A DNA stretch of 41,755 bases from Sphingobacteriales bacterium TSM_CSS (lineage in GTDB: Bacteria > Bacteroidota > Bacteroidia > Chitinophagales > UBA2359). The notes beneath the pieces are model-generated. The model was not told where the DNA came from. It made no database searches and saw only the letters and a program-made list of their open reading frames with translations. Position 1 is the stretch's first letter, and each line of letters starts with the position of its first letter. The position numbers and the translations under genes are program-made. Positions 33,615-41,565 of the stretch are shown here, piece after piece. The stretch covers positions 1 through 41,755 of the forward strand of contig NBMY01000114.1 in the NCBI GenBank assembly GCA_002212985.1, in the 5' to 3' direction.

Positions 33615-35027
33615 TTAAAACAGGTTTTCTTCGGTTATCCATACGCCATCTTGCCGCACTTGAAGGGCAGAACGGTTTTTTGTGGGGCCGTTTTCCAGCT
33701 TGAGCACACCACGCGGACATACGGCCGCGCAAATGCCGCAGCCCACGCACGAGGCGCGCACCACGTTTTGCCCGCGCTGTGCATACGAGCGAACGTCAAT
33801 GCCCATTTCGCAGTAGGCGGTGCAGTTGCCGCAAGAAATACACTGCCCACCGTTGGTGGTAATGCGAAAACGCGAAAAAAACCTTTGCTGAATGCCCAGA
33901 ATGGCGGCCATAGGACACCCGAAACGACACCACACGCGACTGCCCAAAATTGGGTAAAACCCCACCCCGATAACGCCCGAAAATGCTGCCCCGATGAGAA
34001 AACCGTACCACTCGCGCAGTTGGTAGCTGTTTAAAAACCACACCTGCGCATTACCGGTAAACCAGGTATAAAGCACCAATGCGGTCATGAGCAGCGCAAA
34101 ACCAAGAATGGAGTAAATAAGCAGGCGCTCGGCATTCCATGCCCGCACCGTTTTGGAAGACAGCTGCCGAAACGGGTCGCCGGCGGTTTCGGCCAGGCCG
34201 CCGCAGCCGCATACCCAAGAGCAGTACCACCTTTTTCCGAAAAACCACGTAAGCACCGGCGAAACCAGCACAACCATCAGAACACCCCAAAACAGCATAA
34301 ACAAGCCTATACTGCCGCTTTGCAGCAGTTCGTTTAGGTGCCAGTCGAAGAAAAAGTAGTAGTTGAGCGGCCACATGTTTTTAAAATCGTTGTAGGGCAG
34401 GTTAAGGCGTTGCAGCAACTCGGGCAGTAAAAAGGCAAACCCCAGTTGAAAAAACATAACCGAAGCCGTTCGGAACAACTGGTAGCGGCTGTGCCGGTAT
34501 TTGAGCATAAACTTAAACCCCATTACCAAAATAGCCAGCGTGTAAAGGGTTCCATATACAAACCATTGGCTTGCCGGCTGTATTTTGAGCCAGAAGCTCA
34601 AGGGGTCGAACAGGCGCACCAGCCCGGTATTGGCGGCACCGTTTTGCCCCAACCCCAACAAGTGCGGATACCAGTACAACAGCACATAAAAACCGGTAAG
34701 CACAACAGCCAGCAACCAGGCGGCAGCGCCCCTTGCGGTGAGCGATGCGTGGTAAACGCCGTTGTTTTTTATGCCTGCCTGCCGGTGTTGGTATTGTTTA
34801 AAGGCATACACCACCCCGCCTGCACCAATACAGGTTAAAGCCGCTGCCAGCCAAAGCGCCGGTTGCGGGTTGGCAGCGCCAAAAGCGGCAGCTATTAACA
34901 ACAGCAAGCCGGTTGCAACAACGGCCAAGGCCGCTTTTTGCAACCAACTTTGCGGGTAGGCAGCATCGGCGGTTAAGGAAAGGCTGTGTTCGGTATTTTG
35001 AAAATAGTTATTTGTGTGTGGAAGCAT
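33615..35027 (-). CDS. Membrane 4Fe-4S protein (NapH/NosR-like)
   Basis: The protein has 470 residues from the ATG at 35027 (the frame runs to 35192 but the extension is not membrane- or family-like). About six membrane helices (about 33-50, 55-75, 103-125, 155-175, 240-262, 302-325) are interleaved with Cys motifs YCSWVCGCGG (269-275) and WCRFGCP (367-371), typical of NapH/NosR/CcoG proteins. Two ferredoxin-type clusters follow: Cys396-x2-Cys399-x2-Cys402-x3-Cys406 and Cys427-x2-Cys430-x2-Cys433-x3-Cys437. It should pass electrons across or along the inner membrane. The gene directly upstream encodes an FAD/NAD(P) oxidoreductase (43-nt gap), a likely electron partner. The terminal acceptor is unknown; no nap, nos or cco gene is nearby. 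Confidence 0.85.
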   Translation of the reverse strand: MLPHTNNYFQNTEHSLSLTADAAYPQSWLQKAALAVVATGLLLLIAAAFGAANPQPALWLAAALTCIGAGGVVYAFKQYQHRQAGIKNNGVYHASLTARGAAAWLLAVVLTGFYVLLYWYPHLLGLGQNGAANTGLVRLFDPLSFWLKIQPASQWFVYGTLYTLAILVMGFKFMLKYRHSRYQLFRTASVMFFQLGFAFLLPELLQRLNLPYNDFKNMWPLNYYFFFDWHLNELLQSGSIGLFMLFWGVLMVVLVSPVLTWFFGKRWYCSWVCGCGGLAETAGDPFRQLSSKTVRAWNAERLLIYSILGFALLMTALVLYTWFTGNAQVWFLNSYQLREWYGFLIGAAFSGVIGVGFYPILGSRVWCRFGCPMAAILGIQQRFFSRFRITTNGGQCISCGNCTAYCEMGIDVRSYAQRGQNVVRASCVGCGICAAVCPRGVLKLENGPTKNRSALQVRQDGVWITEENLF

Positions 35028-35070
35028 TATTCTGAAAATGTTTTGGATGAAAAAAACGCACCGTCCAATT

Positions 35071-36405
35071 TTACCCGAAAATAGTATTCCATAAATTGCG
35101 TTTGGGGGTAAGGGTAAGTTTTTTATGGGGGTGTTGCAGCAGGTATTGGTTAATAAGCGCCTGCTCAACGGGTTGCGAAAATTCTGGGTCAAAAATTGCT
35201 GCCCGAAATTGGGTTAAGGCAGTTTCTGCCGGTATTTGTTGCGCCATCCATTTTTCCAGCACTTGGTGCCGCAGGCGTATGCCAAGAGCGGCTACCCCCT
35301 GCAAAGCGCCGGTTTGGGTTTGGTAAACCAGCCGCAGGCATTTTTGTCCGTTGGGATGTTGCCAGTACAGTTGGGTTTGGTGGGGCAGGGGCATGGGCGG
35401 CACATGGCCGTAGGTTTGGTACTCAATGTCGAAAAACTTTGCCGAGTTAAACCAAATGCGGGGTTGGTAGGCAATTTGCCTGCCCAGCAGGTTATGGGCG
35501 GCGGTAATGCCCTGCATGCGGCCGGTGTACCATAGCGGTTCTATGGATTTGCGGCCGGGCAGCGGATGCCTTAATTGGGCGCAATCGCCGGCGGCATACA
35601 CATTGGGCAGGTTGGTTTGCAGGAATTGGTTAACCAAAATTCCGCGGTCTGTTTCCAGATTGGTTTGGCGCAAAAAATCTATGTTGGGCGTTACGCCTAT
35701 GGTAATAGCCACAAACCGGCAGGCAATTTCCTGTCCGCTTGAGGTAACAACGGCGCGCACGCGGCCCTGTTCATCGGGTAAAATAGCTTGCAGTTGGGTG
35801 TTGAGGAGCAGGCTTACCCCATGCGCTTCAATATGGCGGTTTACAATGCCCGATTCTTCGGGCGGCAATACGCTGTTCCAGTAACTGCTTTCGCGCACCA
35901 ACATAGAAACCCCAATGCCTTTTGAGCGCAGCATTTCGGCCACTTCAATGCCAATAAGGCCTCCGCCTGCCACTACGGCATGGGTAATGTTTTGCGTGTG
36001 TTGCTGCATTTGTTGTAAATCTTGCAGACTATACAACCCCTGCACGCCTTTCAGTTCTTGCCCCGGCAGTTCTAATTTCTTGGATTTTGAGCCGGTTGCC
36101 AGCAGCAGCTTGTCGTAGTAAATCATGTTGCCGCTGCTGCCATGCAGGCATTGTTGGGTAAAATCTATATGGTGTATATGGTCAAATATAAGGTTGATGT
36201 GGTTTTTTTGCCAAAACCCGTCTTCGTAGGGTTTTAGCCCGTCATAGGTAAGATGCCCCATGTAGAGGTACATAAGTGCGGTTCGGGCATAAAAATGGGG
36301 CGATTCGGACGAGATGACCGAAATACGGCAGTCTGAACTGAGTTTGCGCAGGTAGCGGGCGGCGGTAATGCCTGCAATTCCGTTTCCGATGATGGCTATG
36401 TGCAT
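35071..36405 (-). CDS. FAD/NAD(P)-dependent oxidoreductase
   Basis: The protein has 444 residues from the ATG at 36405. It is a two-dinucleotide-binding-domain flavoprotein: FAD motif IIGNGIAGITAARYL at the start, NAD(P) motif VVAGGGLIGIEVAEML near residue 147, and YAAGDCAQL near 275 closing the FAD site. The C-terminal part (about 335-444) is longer than in ferredoxin or rubredoxin reductases. Family members include nitrite reductase NirB N-termini, rubredoxin reductases and NADH oxidases. The gene's position directly in front of the 4Fe-4S membrane protein suggests it feeds electrons from NAD(P)H into it. That link is inferred from context. Confidence 0.85.
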   Translation of the reverse strand: MHIAIIGNGIAGITAARYLRKLSSDCRISVISSESPHFYARTALMYLYMGHLTYDGLKPYEDGFWQKNHINLIFDHIHHIDFTQQCLHGSSGNMIYYDKLLLATGSKSKKLELPGQELKGVQGLYSLQDLQQMQQHTQNITHAVVAGGGLIGIEVAEMLRSKGIGVSMLVRESSYWNSVLPPEESGIVNRHIEAHGVSLLLNTQLQAILPDEQGRVRAVVTSSGQEIACRFVAITIGVTPNIDFLRQTNLETDRGILVNQFLQTNLPNVYAAGDCAQLRHPLPGRKSIEPLWYTGRMQGITAAHNLLGRQIAYQPRIWFNSAKFFDIEYQTYGHVPPMPLPHQTQLYWQHPNGQKCLRLVYQTQTGALQGVAALGIRLRHQVLEKWMAQQIPAETALTQFRAAIFDPEFSQPVEQALINQYLLQHPHKKLTLTPKRNLWNTIFG

Positions 36406-36417
36406 AGATGGCGGCAA

Positions 36418-36787
36418 CAGGTTTTGACAGAAAAACGGTGTTTACACCCAACCAAGGTACAAAAATAACAACTACGGCTGCCCCACAATGTTTATTGCCC
36501 GACATTTAGCGGGTACGGAAGGTGAAATTTGTACGCATTATTGCAGTTTGTGTCGGAAAAAGGGCTGCAAGTGAGTTATAATCTGCTTATGCGTTGCTCC
36601 CTTCCGTTGCCTGTTATCTGTCTATCCATTTATTGATACCCCGCCAAGGGTGCAGCAGTATGTAGGCACAATCCTACAAATCTTGCAACATTGGGGTGTT
36701 GACCCGCAGGCGTTTATAGCAGATTTAGACAACGAAACTACCTGAAACATCAATTGTTTTATTGAAGCAAGCACTATTTTGCGCCGG
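36418..36787. other. 370-nt intergenic region with a possible coding remnant
   Basis: No complete gene is seen. On the plus strand 36575-36745 is open and ends in a tail that reads like real protein (QQYVGTILQILQHWGVDP then AFIADLDNETT and TGA), but it has no start codon or Shine-Dalgarno-like context. It may be the end of a decayed gene. The rest is featureless AT-mixed sequence and holds the promoter region of the FAD oxidoreductase. Confidence 0.3.
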
Positions 36788-37531
36788 TTACCGTTTGCGT
36801 GTATGGGTTGTTGCCGGCAATTTACCCTTACACAAAACAAACGGCAGGTAAGCCAGCAAAAACAGGGGCATGGCTATGAGTTGTGCCACCAAAATATACA
36901 CCGGCCAAGGCCCCATAAAATCGAGCAGTGAAGACACGGGCGGTTTGGCGTTTAAGTACAGGTAGTTGGCGCCAAGCGCGTAGTTTACCCCCATACAAAA
37001 CAACACATACGGTTGCAGCCAAATAAATGCTTTTAAAACGCTTTTTAAAGTGGGGCGCATTTTATATACAACGGCGGCATACAACACCACAATTACCAGT
37101 CCAAGGTGTACAATCCAGTATTTAAGGAAATGGTAGTGCGGAAAACTGTCTTGCAAATCGGGGGTAATAATGGCCTGCAAAGTTCCCGAAAGCACCCAAA
37201 AATAAAACAGTTCAAACAAAAACAGGCTTCGGGTAAGGGTAAACAAAGGCAGCAGTAAGGCCAGAAAGTTGCATAAGGGCAGGGGTAAATCCTGGCTTAC
37301 ATTAAAATTGCCCAACCCCATTTCTAGGAGCGACCACCCAATTACCGTACCCGATATTACCCAACCCATACCCTTAAACAGGCGGTTTTTATAGGCCGGC
37401 GCTGTGGTGCGGGCAGCCCGGCGAATAAGCAAATACCCCAGCAAAGCAAAAAACAGCAACGCCAAAACGTGTTCGGCCGACCACATGACAAAGGCGTGAT
37501 TTTCTTTTGTAATGCGCTCAAACATAGGCAT
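36788..37531 (-). CDS. TIGR02206 family (YwaF-like) membrane protein
   Basis: This 247-residue integral membrane protein has about seven helices. It starts FERITKENHAFVMWSAEHV and contains DLPLPLCNFLALLLPL, FYFWVLSGTLQAIITPDL and NYALGANYLYL, which match TIGR02206/YwaF proteins of unknown function. Two Met codons, at 37531 and 37525, are equally possible starts. It begins 19 nt downstream of the acetyltransferase gene on the same strand, so it probably belongs to the transcript that starts at the Fur-family gene. Confidence 0.85.
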   Translation of the reverse strand: MPMFERITKENHAFVMWSAEHVLALLFFALLGYLLIRRAARTTAPAYKNRLFKGMGWVISGTVIGWSLLEMGLGNFNVSQDLPLPLCNFLALLLPLFTLTRSLFLFELFYFWVLSGTLQAIITPDLQDSFPHYHFLKYWIVHLGLVIVVLYAAVVYKMRPTLKSVLKAFIWLQPYVLFCMGVNYALGANYLYLNAKPPVSSLLDFMGPWPVYILVAQLIAMPLFLLAYLPFVLCKGKLPATTHTRKR

Positions 37532-37550
37532 TATCTCCGAAAAAGGGTGG

Positions 37551-38018
37551 TTATTGGTGCAGGTAAAGAGTCATAACGGCATCATTAAACGCTACGTTGT
37601 TTACCATTGTAACAAATGTACGGGTTAGTTCAAAGCCTTTATGTAAAAAAAAGGGGCGGGCGGTTATGCTTACCTCTGCCCAAATTTTGGCAAGTTGCAG
37701 ATTTTGGGCAGTTTGCAGCAGCTCCTTAAGCAGGGCAGAGGCAACGCCTTTTTGTTGGTGGTTTTTGTGAACAAACAAGTAATCGAGATACCCATTAGGG
37801 GTAATGGAGGCAAAACCGGTTAGCATTGCGGCATTTTCGGCTACAAAAAAATGTTGCCCCATAATTTTATGCCTCCACATTTCGGGGTTAAAACAGCCCG
37901 ATACCCAAATTTCAATTTGCTGCTGCGTGTACTGGCGGCTATTAACCGCCTGTATGGTATGGTAATACAGCAGTTGAATTTGTCCTATATCGGTAAGGGT
38001 TGCCCTGCGTATTTCCAT
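37551..38018 (-). CDS. GNAT family N-acetyltransferase
   Basis: The 155-residue GNAT fold has MEIRRATLTDIGQI at the start, YLDYLFVHKNHQQKGVASALL (acetyl-CoA-binding motif A, Q/RxxGxA as HQQKGVASA) and AEVSITARPFFLHKGFE (motif B). It transfers an acetyl group from acetyl-CoA to an unknown amine. The start is 13 nt downstream of the lipoprotein gene stop. Confidence 0.85.
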   Translation of the reverse strand: MEIRRATLTDIGQIQLLYYHTIQAVNSRQYTQQQIEIWVSGCFNPEMWRHKIMGQHFFVAENAAMLTGFASITPNGYLDYLFVHKNHQQKGVASALLKELLQTAQNLQLAKIWAEVSITARPFFLHKGFELTRTFVTMVNNVAFNDAVMTLYLHQ

Positions 38019-38031
38019 ACTTCGGGTTTGG

Positions 38032-38520
38032 TTAGTGCTGCTCTGTTTCGGCTTTTGCCTTCATGCGCAACACCTGATTAAAAAAGCTAAGCCCGTTTTC
38101 GTTCATTTGCTGTTCATATTTTTTTCCGTTGAGCGGTATAGACACGCGGGCGCAGCCATTGAGAATGTTAAACTCCATACCCAATTTAATATCGCCGTTG
38201 GCATCTTTAAACACCACGCTGCCGTCGTATTTACCCGGTTTGCAGTTGGTACTGTTGGCCGGCTGGTCTAAGATATAGCTGTAAAAACGCATTACCTCTT
38301 CATTGCTTTCCGACTCGAAGGTAATGCCCATATTGTATAAAAGGTACTCTACCTTTACACAACCCGACAGGATTTCGTTTACCTTGGCCATGGGCGATTC
38401 GTATTTTGCACCGGCTGCCGGCGATGCAGTTTCTGAGTTGTTTTTTGTTTTTTCCGAATTGCAGGCGGTTGCTACGAGGGTTAATATCGCCATGCAAACA
38501 ATGGTTACGTGTTGTTTCAT
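38032..38520 (-). CDS. Small lipoprotein of unknown function
   Basis: The protein has 162 residues from the ATG at 38520; the frame further upstream overlaps the Fur gene's end and is not chosen. The lipoprotein signal has a lipobox ending LVATAC (Cys20). A low-complexity linker is followed by a globular domain of about 110 residues (YLLYNMGITFESESNEEV, CKPGKYDGSVVFKDANGD, FNILNGCARVSIPLNG). Two or three Cys residues could form a disulphide. I do not recognise the family. It begins 25 nt after the Fur-type gene on the same strand, so it is probably controlled with it. Confidence 0.75.
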   Translation of the reverse strand: MKQHVTIVCMAILTLVATACNSEKTKNNSETASPAAGAKYESPMAKVNEILSGCVKVEYLLYNMGITFESESNEEVMRFYSYILDQPANSTNCKPGKYDGSVVFKDANGDIKLGMEFNILNGCARVSIPLNGKKYEQQMNENGLSFFNQVLRMKAKAETEQH

Positions 38521-38545
38521 AAATCTTTTTTGGTTAAAAAGCAGG

Positions 38546-38956
38546 TTAATGATTGTTTTTGGCTTGGCAAATTTTGCAAATACCCCTAACCAACAAATTT
38601 GCATCGAGGTAGGTAAACCCATCGGGCAGGGTAATGGCGGGCACGCTTACGGCATCAATGCAAATGGTGTTTTCGCATTTAATACACTTAAAATGCACAT
38701 GTTCATCGGCATGATGGTGTTCTGTGCAGTGCCCCGAGCAAAGCGCATATTTGGTAAGTCCGGTGTCGTCCAGTACTTTATGTATAATGCCTTTGTTTAA
38801 AAAGGTGGTAAGGGTGCGGTATAGGGTAACCCTGTCGTAATGGTTTAGCCGCAATTCAAGGTCGGGTTGGCTTACGGCATGATGCTGTTCCATAAAAACC
38901 CCTATTACGTCCTTACGGCATTCTGTAAGGCGCAGGTTGTAGGTTTTTAATAACAT
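38546..38956 (-). CDS. Fur-family transcriptional repressor (possibly Zur)
   Basis: The protein has 136 residues from the ATG at 38956 (an upstream TTG at 39004 lies in the promoter region). The winged-helix domain is LLKTYNLRLTECRKDVI...VTLYRTLTTFLNKGIIHKV. The metal-binding half contains CSGHCTEHHHADEHVHFKCIKC and a second CKIC pair near the C terminus, so the structural zinc site and a His-rich sensing site are present. Fur, Zur and PerR cannot be separated with certainty by eye. The divergent MerC-type transporter and the palindrome at 39035-39053 favour a metal-uptake regulator such as Zur. It is the first gene of a minus-strand run with a lipoprotein, a GNAT enzyme and a membrane protein. 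Confidence 0.85.
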   Translation of the reverse strand: MLLKTYNLRLTECRKDVIGVFMEQHHAVSQPDLELRLNHYDRVTLYRTLTTFLNKGIIHKVLDDTGLTKYALCSGHCTEHHHADEHVHFKCIKCENTICIDAVSVPAITLPDGFTYLDANLLVRGICKICQAKNNH

Positions 38957-39034
38957 ATTGATGTTATCTGCTGACACCGGTGTAATTTTTTGATAAAGGT
39001 ACAACTTTTTAAAATAAAAAGTGTTGGTTTGTTA

Positions 39035-39053
39035 TTTGCAACTTTGTTGCAAA
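39035..39053. promoter_or_regulatory. Perfect 19-bp palindrome, probable Fur/Zur box
   Basis: TTTGCAACTTTGTTGCAAA is a perfect 8+3+8 inverted repeat. Its first four bases are the -33 element of the MerC gene promoter, and it fills most of the spacer, so a bound repressor would block RNA polymerase. It lies 79 nt upstream of the Fur-family start codon, which would allow autoregulation. Confidence 0.65.
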
Positions 39054-39066
39054 AGGCGTATATTTG
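39035..39066 (+). promoter_or_regulatory. Consensus promoter of the MerC-domain gene
   Basis: TTTG (39035-39038), 20-nt spacer, TATATTTG (39059-39066), an exact match to the Bacteroidota consensus. The ATG at 39084 is close, leaving a very short leader. Confidence 0.65.
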
Positions 39067-39083
39067 CACAAAATAAACCCGAA

Positions 39084-39464
39084 ATGGACAAACATACGGT
39101 TTCGTTAAAAGCAAAGCGGTTGCAATCTGCAGGCATAGTATTAAGTTTACTCTGTGCCGTGCATTGTATGGCATTGCCCTTGCTGTTAATGGCGGGTTCA
39201 TTTGCAGCGGTTTCGGTTCTATCTAACCCGTGGATGGAGTTGGGTTTATTGCCTGTTGGTTTTGCCATTGCCGGGTGGGTGTTGTATAAAGATTACCGCC
39301 TGCACAGCCGCAAAATGCCGTTGCTTTTGTTTATGTTTGGAGTTGTTGCGGGCGTGGTGGGGTTAATTTTCCACTTTCATTTATTTATTGGCGTGGGCGC
39401 ATTGCTGGTTATGGCGGCTCAGTTTGCCAATTTCAGGGTTCACAAAGTATATTGCGCGCATTAA
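39084..39464 (+). CDS. MerC-domain membrane protein
   Basis: The protein has 126 residues from the ATG at 39084; the longer frame to 39021 overlaps the promoter. Four membrane helices are predicted (about residues 15-38, 48-66, 76-95, 97-115). The signature SLLCAVHCMALPLLL has the Cys-x3-Cys-like pair within helix 1, as in MerC. MerC of mercury operons transports Hg(II), but chromosomal MerC-domain proteins of Bacteroidota are not in mer operons and may move another thiophilic metal, such as zinc. The divergent Fur-family gene and the palindrome in its promoter support metal regulation. A C-terminal CAH could add a metal ligand. Confidence 0.85.
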   Translation: MDKHTVSLKAKRLQSAGIVLSLLCAVHCMALPLLLMAGSFAAVSVLSNPWMELGLLPVGFAIAGWVLYKDYRLHSRKMPLLLFMFGVVAGVVGLIFHFHLFIGVGALLVMAAQFANFRVHKVYCAH

Positions 39465-39533
39465 GTTGCACTGTTTTAAATTTTTATCTTATTTTGCTGC
39501 CTGTTAGTTCACCCTCATTTAAGTGCAGCAGTT

Positions 39534-40304
39534 GTGTTTACATCAGGATTATTTAGCGGAAAAATAGTGGCCGTAAGCGGCGGCGGAAGCGGCATTGGGT
39601 TAACCATAGCCCGACAGTTTATGCAGTACGGAGCTACCGTATTTATTGCCTCGCGCAAGGAAGAGCGGTTGCAAAAGGCTCTTGAAACGCTTGCTCCCTT
39701 GGGTACTTGCCATGCCTTTGCCATGGACATACGCAACCCCGATGAAGTGGAGCGTTTTGCCGAATACATTAAAGACCAATACGGCAGGTTAGATATTTTG
39801 GTCAACAATGCCGGCGGGCAGTTTCCTTCGGCGGCAGAGCTTATTTCGCCCAACGGGTGGAACGCCGTTATCAACACCAACCTGAACGGCACTTTTTACA
39901 TGACACGCCAAATGTTTACCTCCTTTTTTATGGAACAAAAAAGCGGCGTGGTTATTAACATTATTGCCAACATATACAAAGGGTTTCCGGGTATGGCGCA
40001 CACCGGCGCGGCGCGTGCAGGCGTTGATAACCTTACCAAAACCTTGGCCGTAGAGTGGTCGCCCTATAAGGTGCGGGTAAATGCCGTTGCACCCGGAATT
40101 ATCAAATCATCGGGGTTGGAGCAGTACCCGCCCGAAATTTTGCAGGGCATCAGCGACAAAGTACCGCTTAAACGCCTCGGCAGCACCGATGAAGTAGCCT
40201 ATTTAACCCTGTTTTTGGCCAGCCCCATGGCCGATTTTATTACCGGCGAAACGGTTTACATTGACGGCGGGCAACGCCTTTGGGGCGATATGTGGGAAAT
40301 GTAA
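39534..40304 (+). CDS. SDR oxidoreductase resembling trans-2-enoyl-CoA reductase
   Basis: The 256-residue protein is read from a GTG start. The Rossmann motif is SGGGSGIG (15-22), followed by NNAGG (91-95). The active-site region reads FPGMAHTGAARAGVDNL, so the classical Ser-Tyr-Lys triad is absent (His156 at the Tyr position). The same HSGAARAG pattern occurs in peroxisomal trans-2-enoyl-CoA reductase (PECR), and 2,4-dienoyl-CoA reductases also lack the standard Tyr. The C terminus, ITGETVYIDGGQRLWG, is standard for SDRs. A role in reducing enoyl-CoA or dienoyl-CoA during fatty acid metabolism is therefore likely. No ATG lies nearby that keeps the N terminus. Confidence 0.85.
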   Translation: MFTSGLFSGKIVAVSGGGSGIGLTIARQFMQYGATVFIASRKEERLQKALETLAPLGTCHAFAMDIRNPDEVERFAEYIKDQYGRLDILVNNAGGQFPSAAELISPNGWNAVINTNLNGTFYMTRQMFTSFFMEQKSGVVINIIANIYKGFPGMAHTGAARAGVDNLTKTLAVEWSPYKVRVNAVAPGIIKSSGLEQYPPEILQGISDKVPLKRLGSTDEVAYLTLFLASPMADFITGETVYIDGGQRLWGDMWEM

Positions 40305-40311
40305 TTGCCCC

Positions 40312-40342
40312 GCAACATCTTTTTAATTTTTGTTGCTTTTTT
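40312..40342 (+). terminator. Weak terminator after the SDR gene
   Basis: GCAACA (40312-40317) pairs with TGTTGC (40331-40336) followed by six T residues. The stem is short, so confidence is limited. It lies 8 nt after the stop codon. Confidence 0.4.
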
Positions 40343-40470
40343 GTTTATTGTCTGCCACTTCTGATAATTAGTGTGCCGACATTGACTAACAAGCAACAAC
40401 GGTTCTATAGCTGTTATCCGATGGTGTATAAATGAGTTGTAATGGTACTGTTTTTAAGTACATAAAAAGC

Positions 40471-40501
40471 AAAAGCCCTCAATTTGTGGTTGAGGGCTTT
40501 T
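40471..40501 (-). terminator. Terminator of the repeat/peptidoglycan-binding gene
   Basis: AAAAGCCCTCAA (40471-40482) and TTGAGGGCTTTT (40490-40501) form a perfect 12-bp stem with a 7-nt loop. It lies 24 nt beyond the stop codon of the minus-strand gene and has A/T tracts on both sides, so it could also stop plus-strand transcripts. Confidence 0.75.
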
Positions 40502-40524
40502 GTGATTTTAGAAAAAAAGTTGGC

Positions 40525-41487
40525 TTATTTGCCGGAGATACCTAAAGCACGGAGGGTTTCTATGCCGAAATCATGCCAGTTGATTCCATTGTCTTCTCGG
40601 AATTTGATTAAAGCTTCTTTGGTACGGGGACCCATTACGTTATCGGCCGGCCCCGGGTCGTAACCTCTGGCTTTAAGGGCCATTTGTATTTTGTACACTA
40701 TTTTTTGGGGAGCTTTTGTATTGCACAGTACTTCTACCCAATCGGTATAACCGCCGGTTTTAACCAATTTTTGGGTGGTAATAGTGCTGTATTCAGCCGG
40801 AATTTCTACTTCGCGGGTAGAAGCGGGCGATTTCAAAACTTGTTTGGTAACGGTTTTGTATTCGGCGGGCACTTCGCGTTCGCGGGTAGAGGCGGGGCTT
40901 TGAACCACAGCTTTGGTAATGGTTTTGTACTCAGCCGGAATAGGAATTTCGCGGGTAGAAGCCGGGGTTTTCAGTACTTGTTTGGTAACGGTTTTGTACT
41001 GAGCCGGAACTTCGGTTAAACACCATACTTTACATTTTTCGGGGTCTTCGTTTAAGCAGTTGCGGTCGGCTTTACCTTGTACCCATTTGGTGGTAGCGGG
41101 CGAAACCAGCACTTGCTCGGTAACGGTTTCGTACACGGGCGGTACATACTCTAAGCGTGAACCGGCTTCTTTTACCATAATTTGTTCTTCAACAGTGGTA
41201 AAGGTGGCAGGAACCACTTCCAGTACTTTGTAGCCTTCTTTAACCAAAAGTTGCTCATTGGCAGTTTCATAAACGGCAGGAACAACTTCAATACGCGAAC
41301 CGGCTTCTTTGAGCAAAATTTGCTCGGTTACGGTTTCATACTAATCGGGGATTAAACATTTTGCGTAGCACTTTCCGGCTACTGCATTGGGGGGTAAATC
41401 TCCGTCGCTTTGTGCAAAGGCGTTAAAGCCGGCCAGGCATAAAAGCGATAAACCAAAGCTAAAAGGCAATTGTTTGTAATTTTTCAT
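40525..41487 (-). pseudogene. Secreted repeat protein with peptidoglycan-binding-like domain, interrupted by TAG
   Basis: The intact frame would run from the ATG at 41487 to the TAA at 40525 (320 sense codons), but codon 49 is TAG (41343-41341). Before it are a signal peptide (residues 1-26, ending AFAQ) and a Cys-bearing segment GKCYAKCLIPD. After it the frame continues without further stops: about seven repeats of 23-24 residues (VYETVTEQILLKEAGSR, VPAEYKTVTKQVLKSPASTRE and similar), an insert with Cys pairs (NCLNEDPEKCKVWC), then a peptidoglycan-binding-like domain (about 245-320; MALKARGYDPGPADNVMG). TAG could come from CAG or AAG by one base change. Other genes here end in TAG (e.g. at 1087 and 2101), so the codon is a normal stop in this genome. 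Either the gene is inactivated, or the base is a sequencing error. Without read-through the 48-residue product is useless, unless translation restarts downstream, where no signal peptide would remain. Confidence 0.75.
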
Positions 41488-41502
41488 AAGCGGGAGACGG
41501 TT

Positions 41503-41543
41503 AAAAAACAAAAAGAGGCTGCCCGATTGGAACAGCCTCCTTT
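41503..41543 (-). terminator. Terminator of the right-edge paralogue
   Basis: On the minus strand, GAGGCTG (41539-41533) and CAGCCTC (41521-41515) form a 7-bp GC-rich stem, followed by TTTTTGTTTTTT (41514-41503). It separates the two paralogous genes. Confidence 0.7.
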
Positions 41544-41565
41544 ATGGAAAGAAGAACGGTTGGCT

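Noticed and set aside
33438..34034. 198-codon plus-strand frame
   Set aside because: It overlaps the ends of two well-supported minus-strand genes (glycosyltransferase and 4Fe-4S protein) and shows no family features.
41341..41343. TAG recoded as a sense codon in this genome
   Set aside because: Other genes in the window end in TAG (for example at 1085-1087, 2099-2101 and the GxxExxY gene), and no other gene contains internal TAG, so recoding is not supported.
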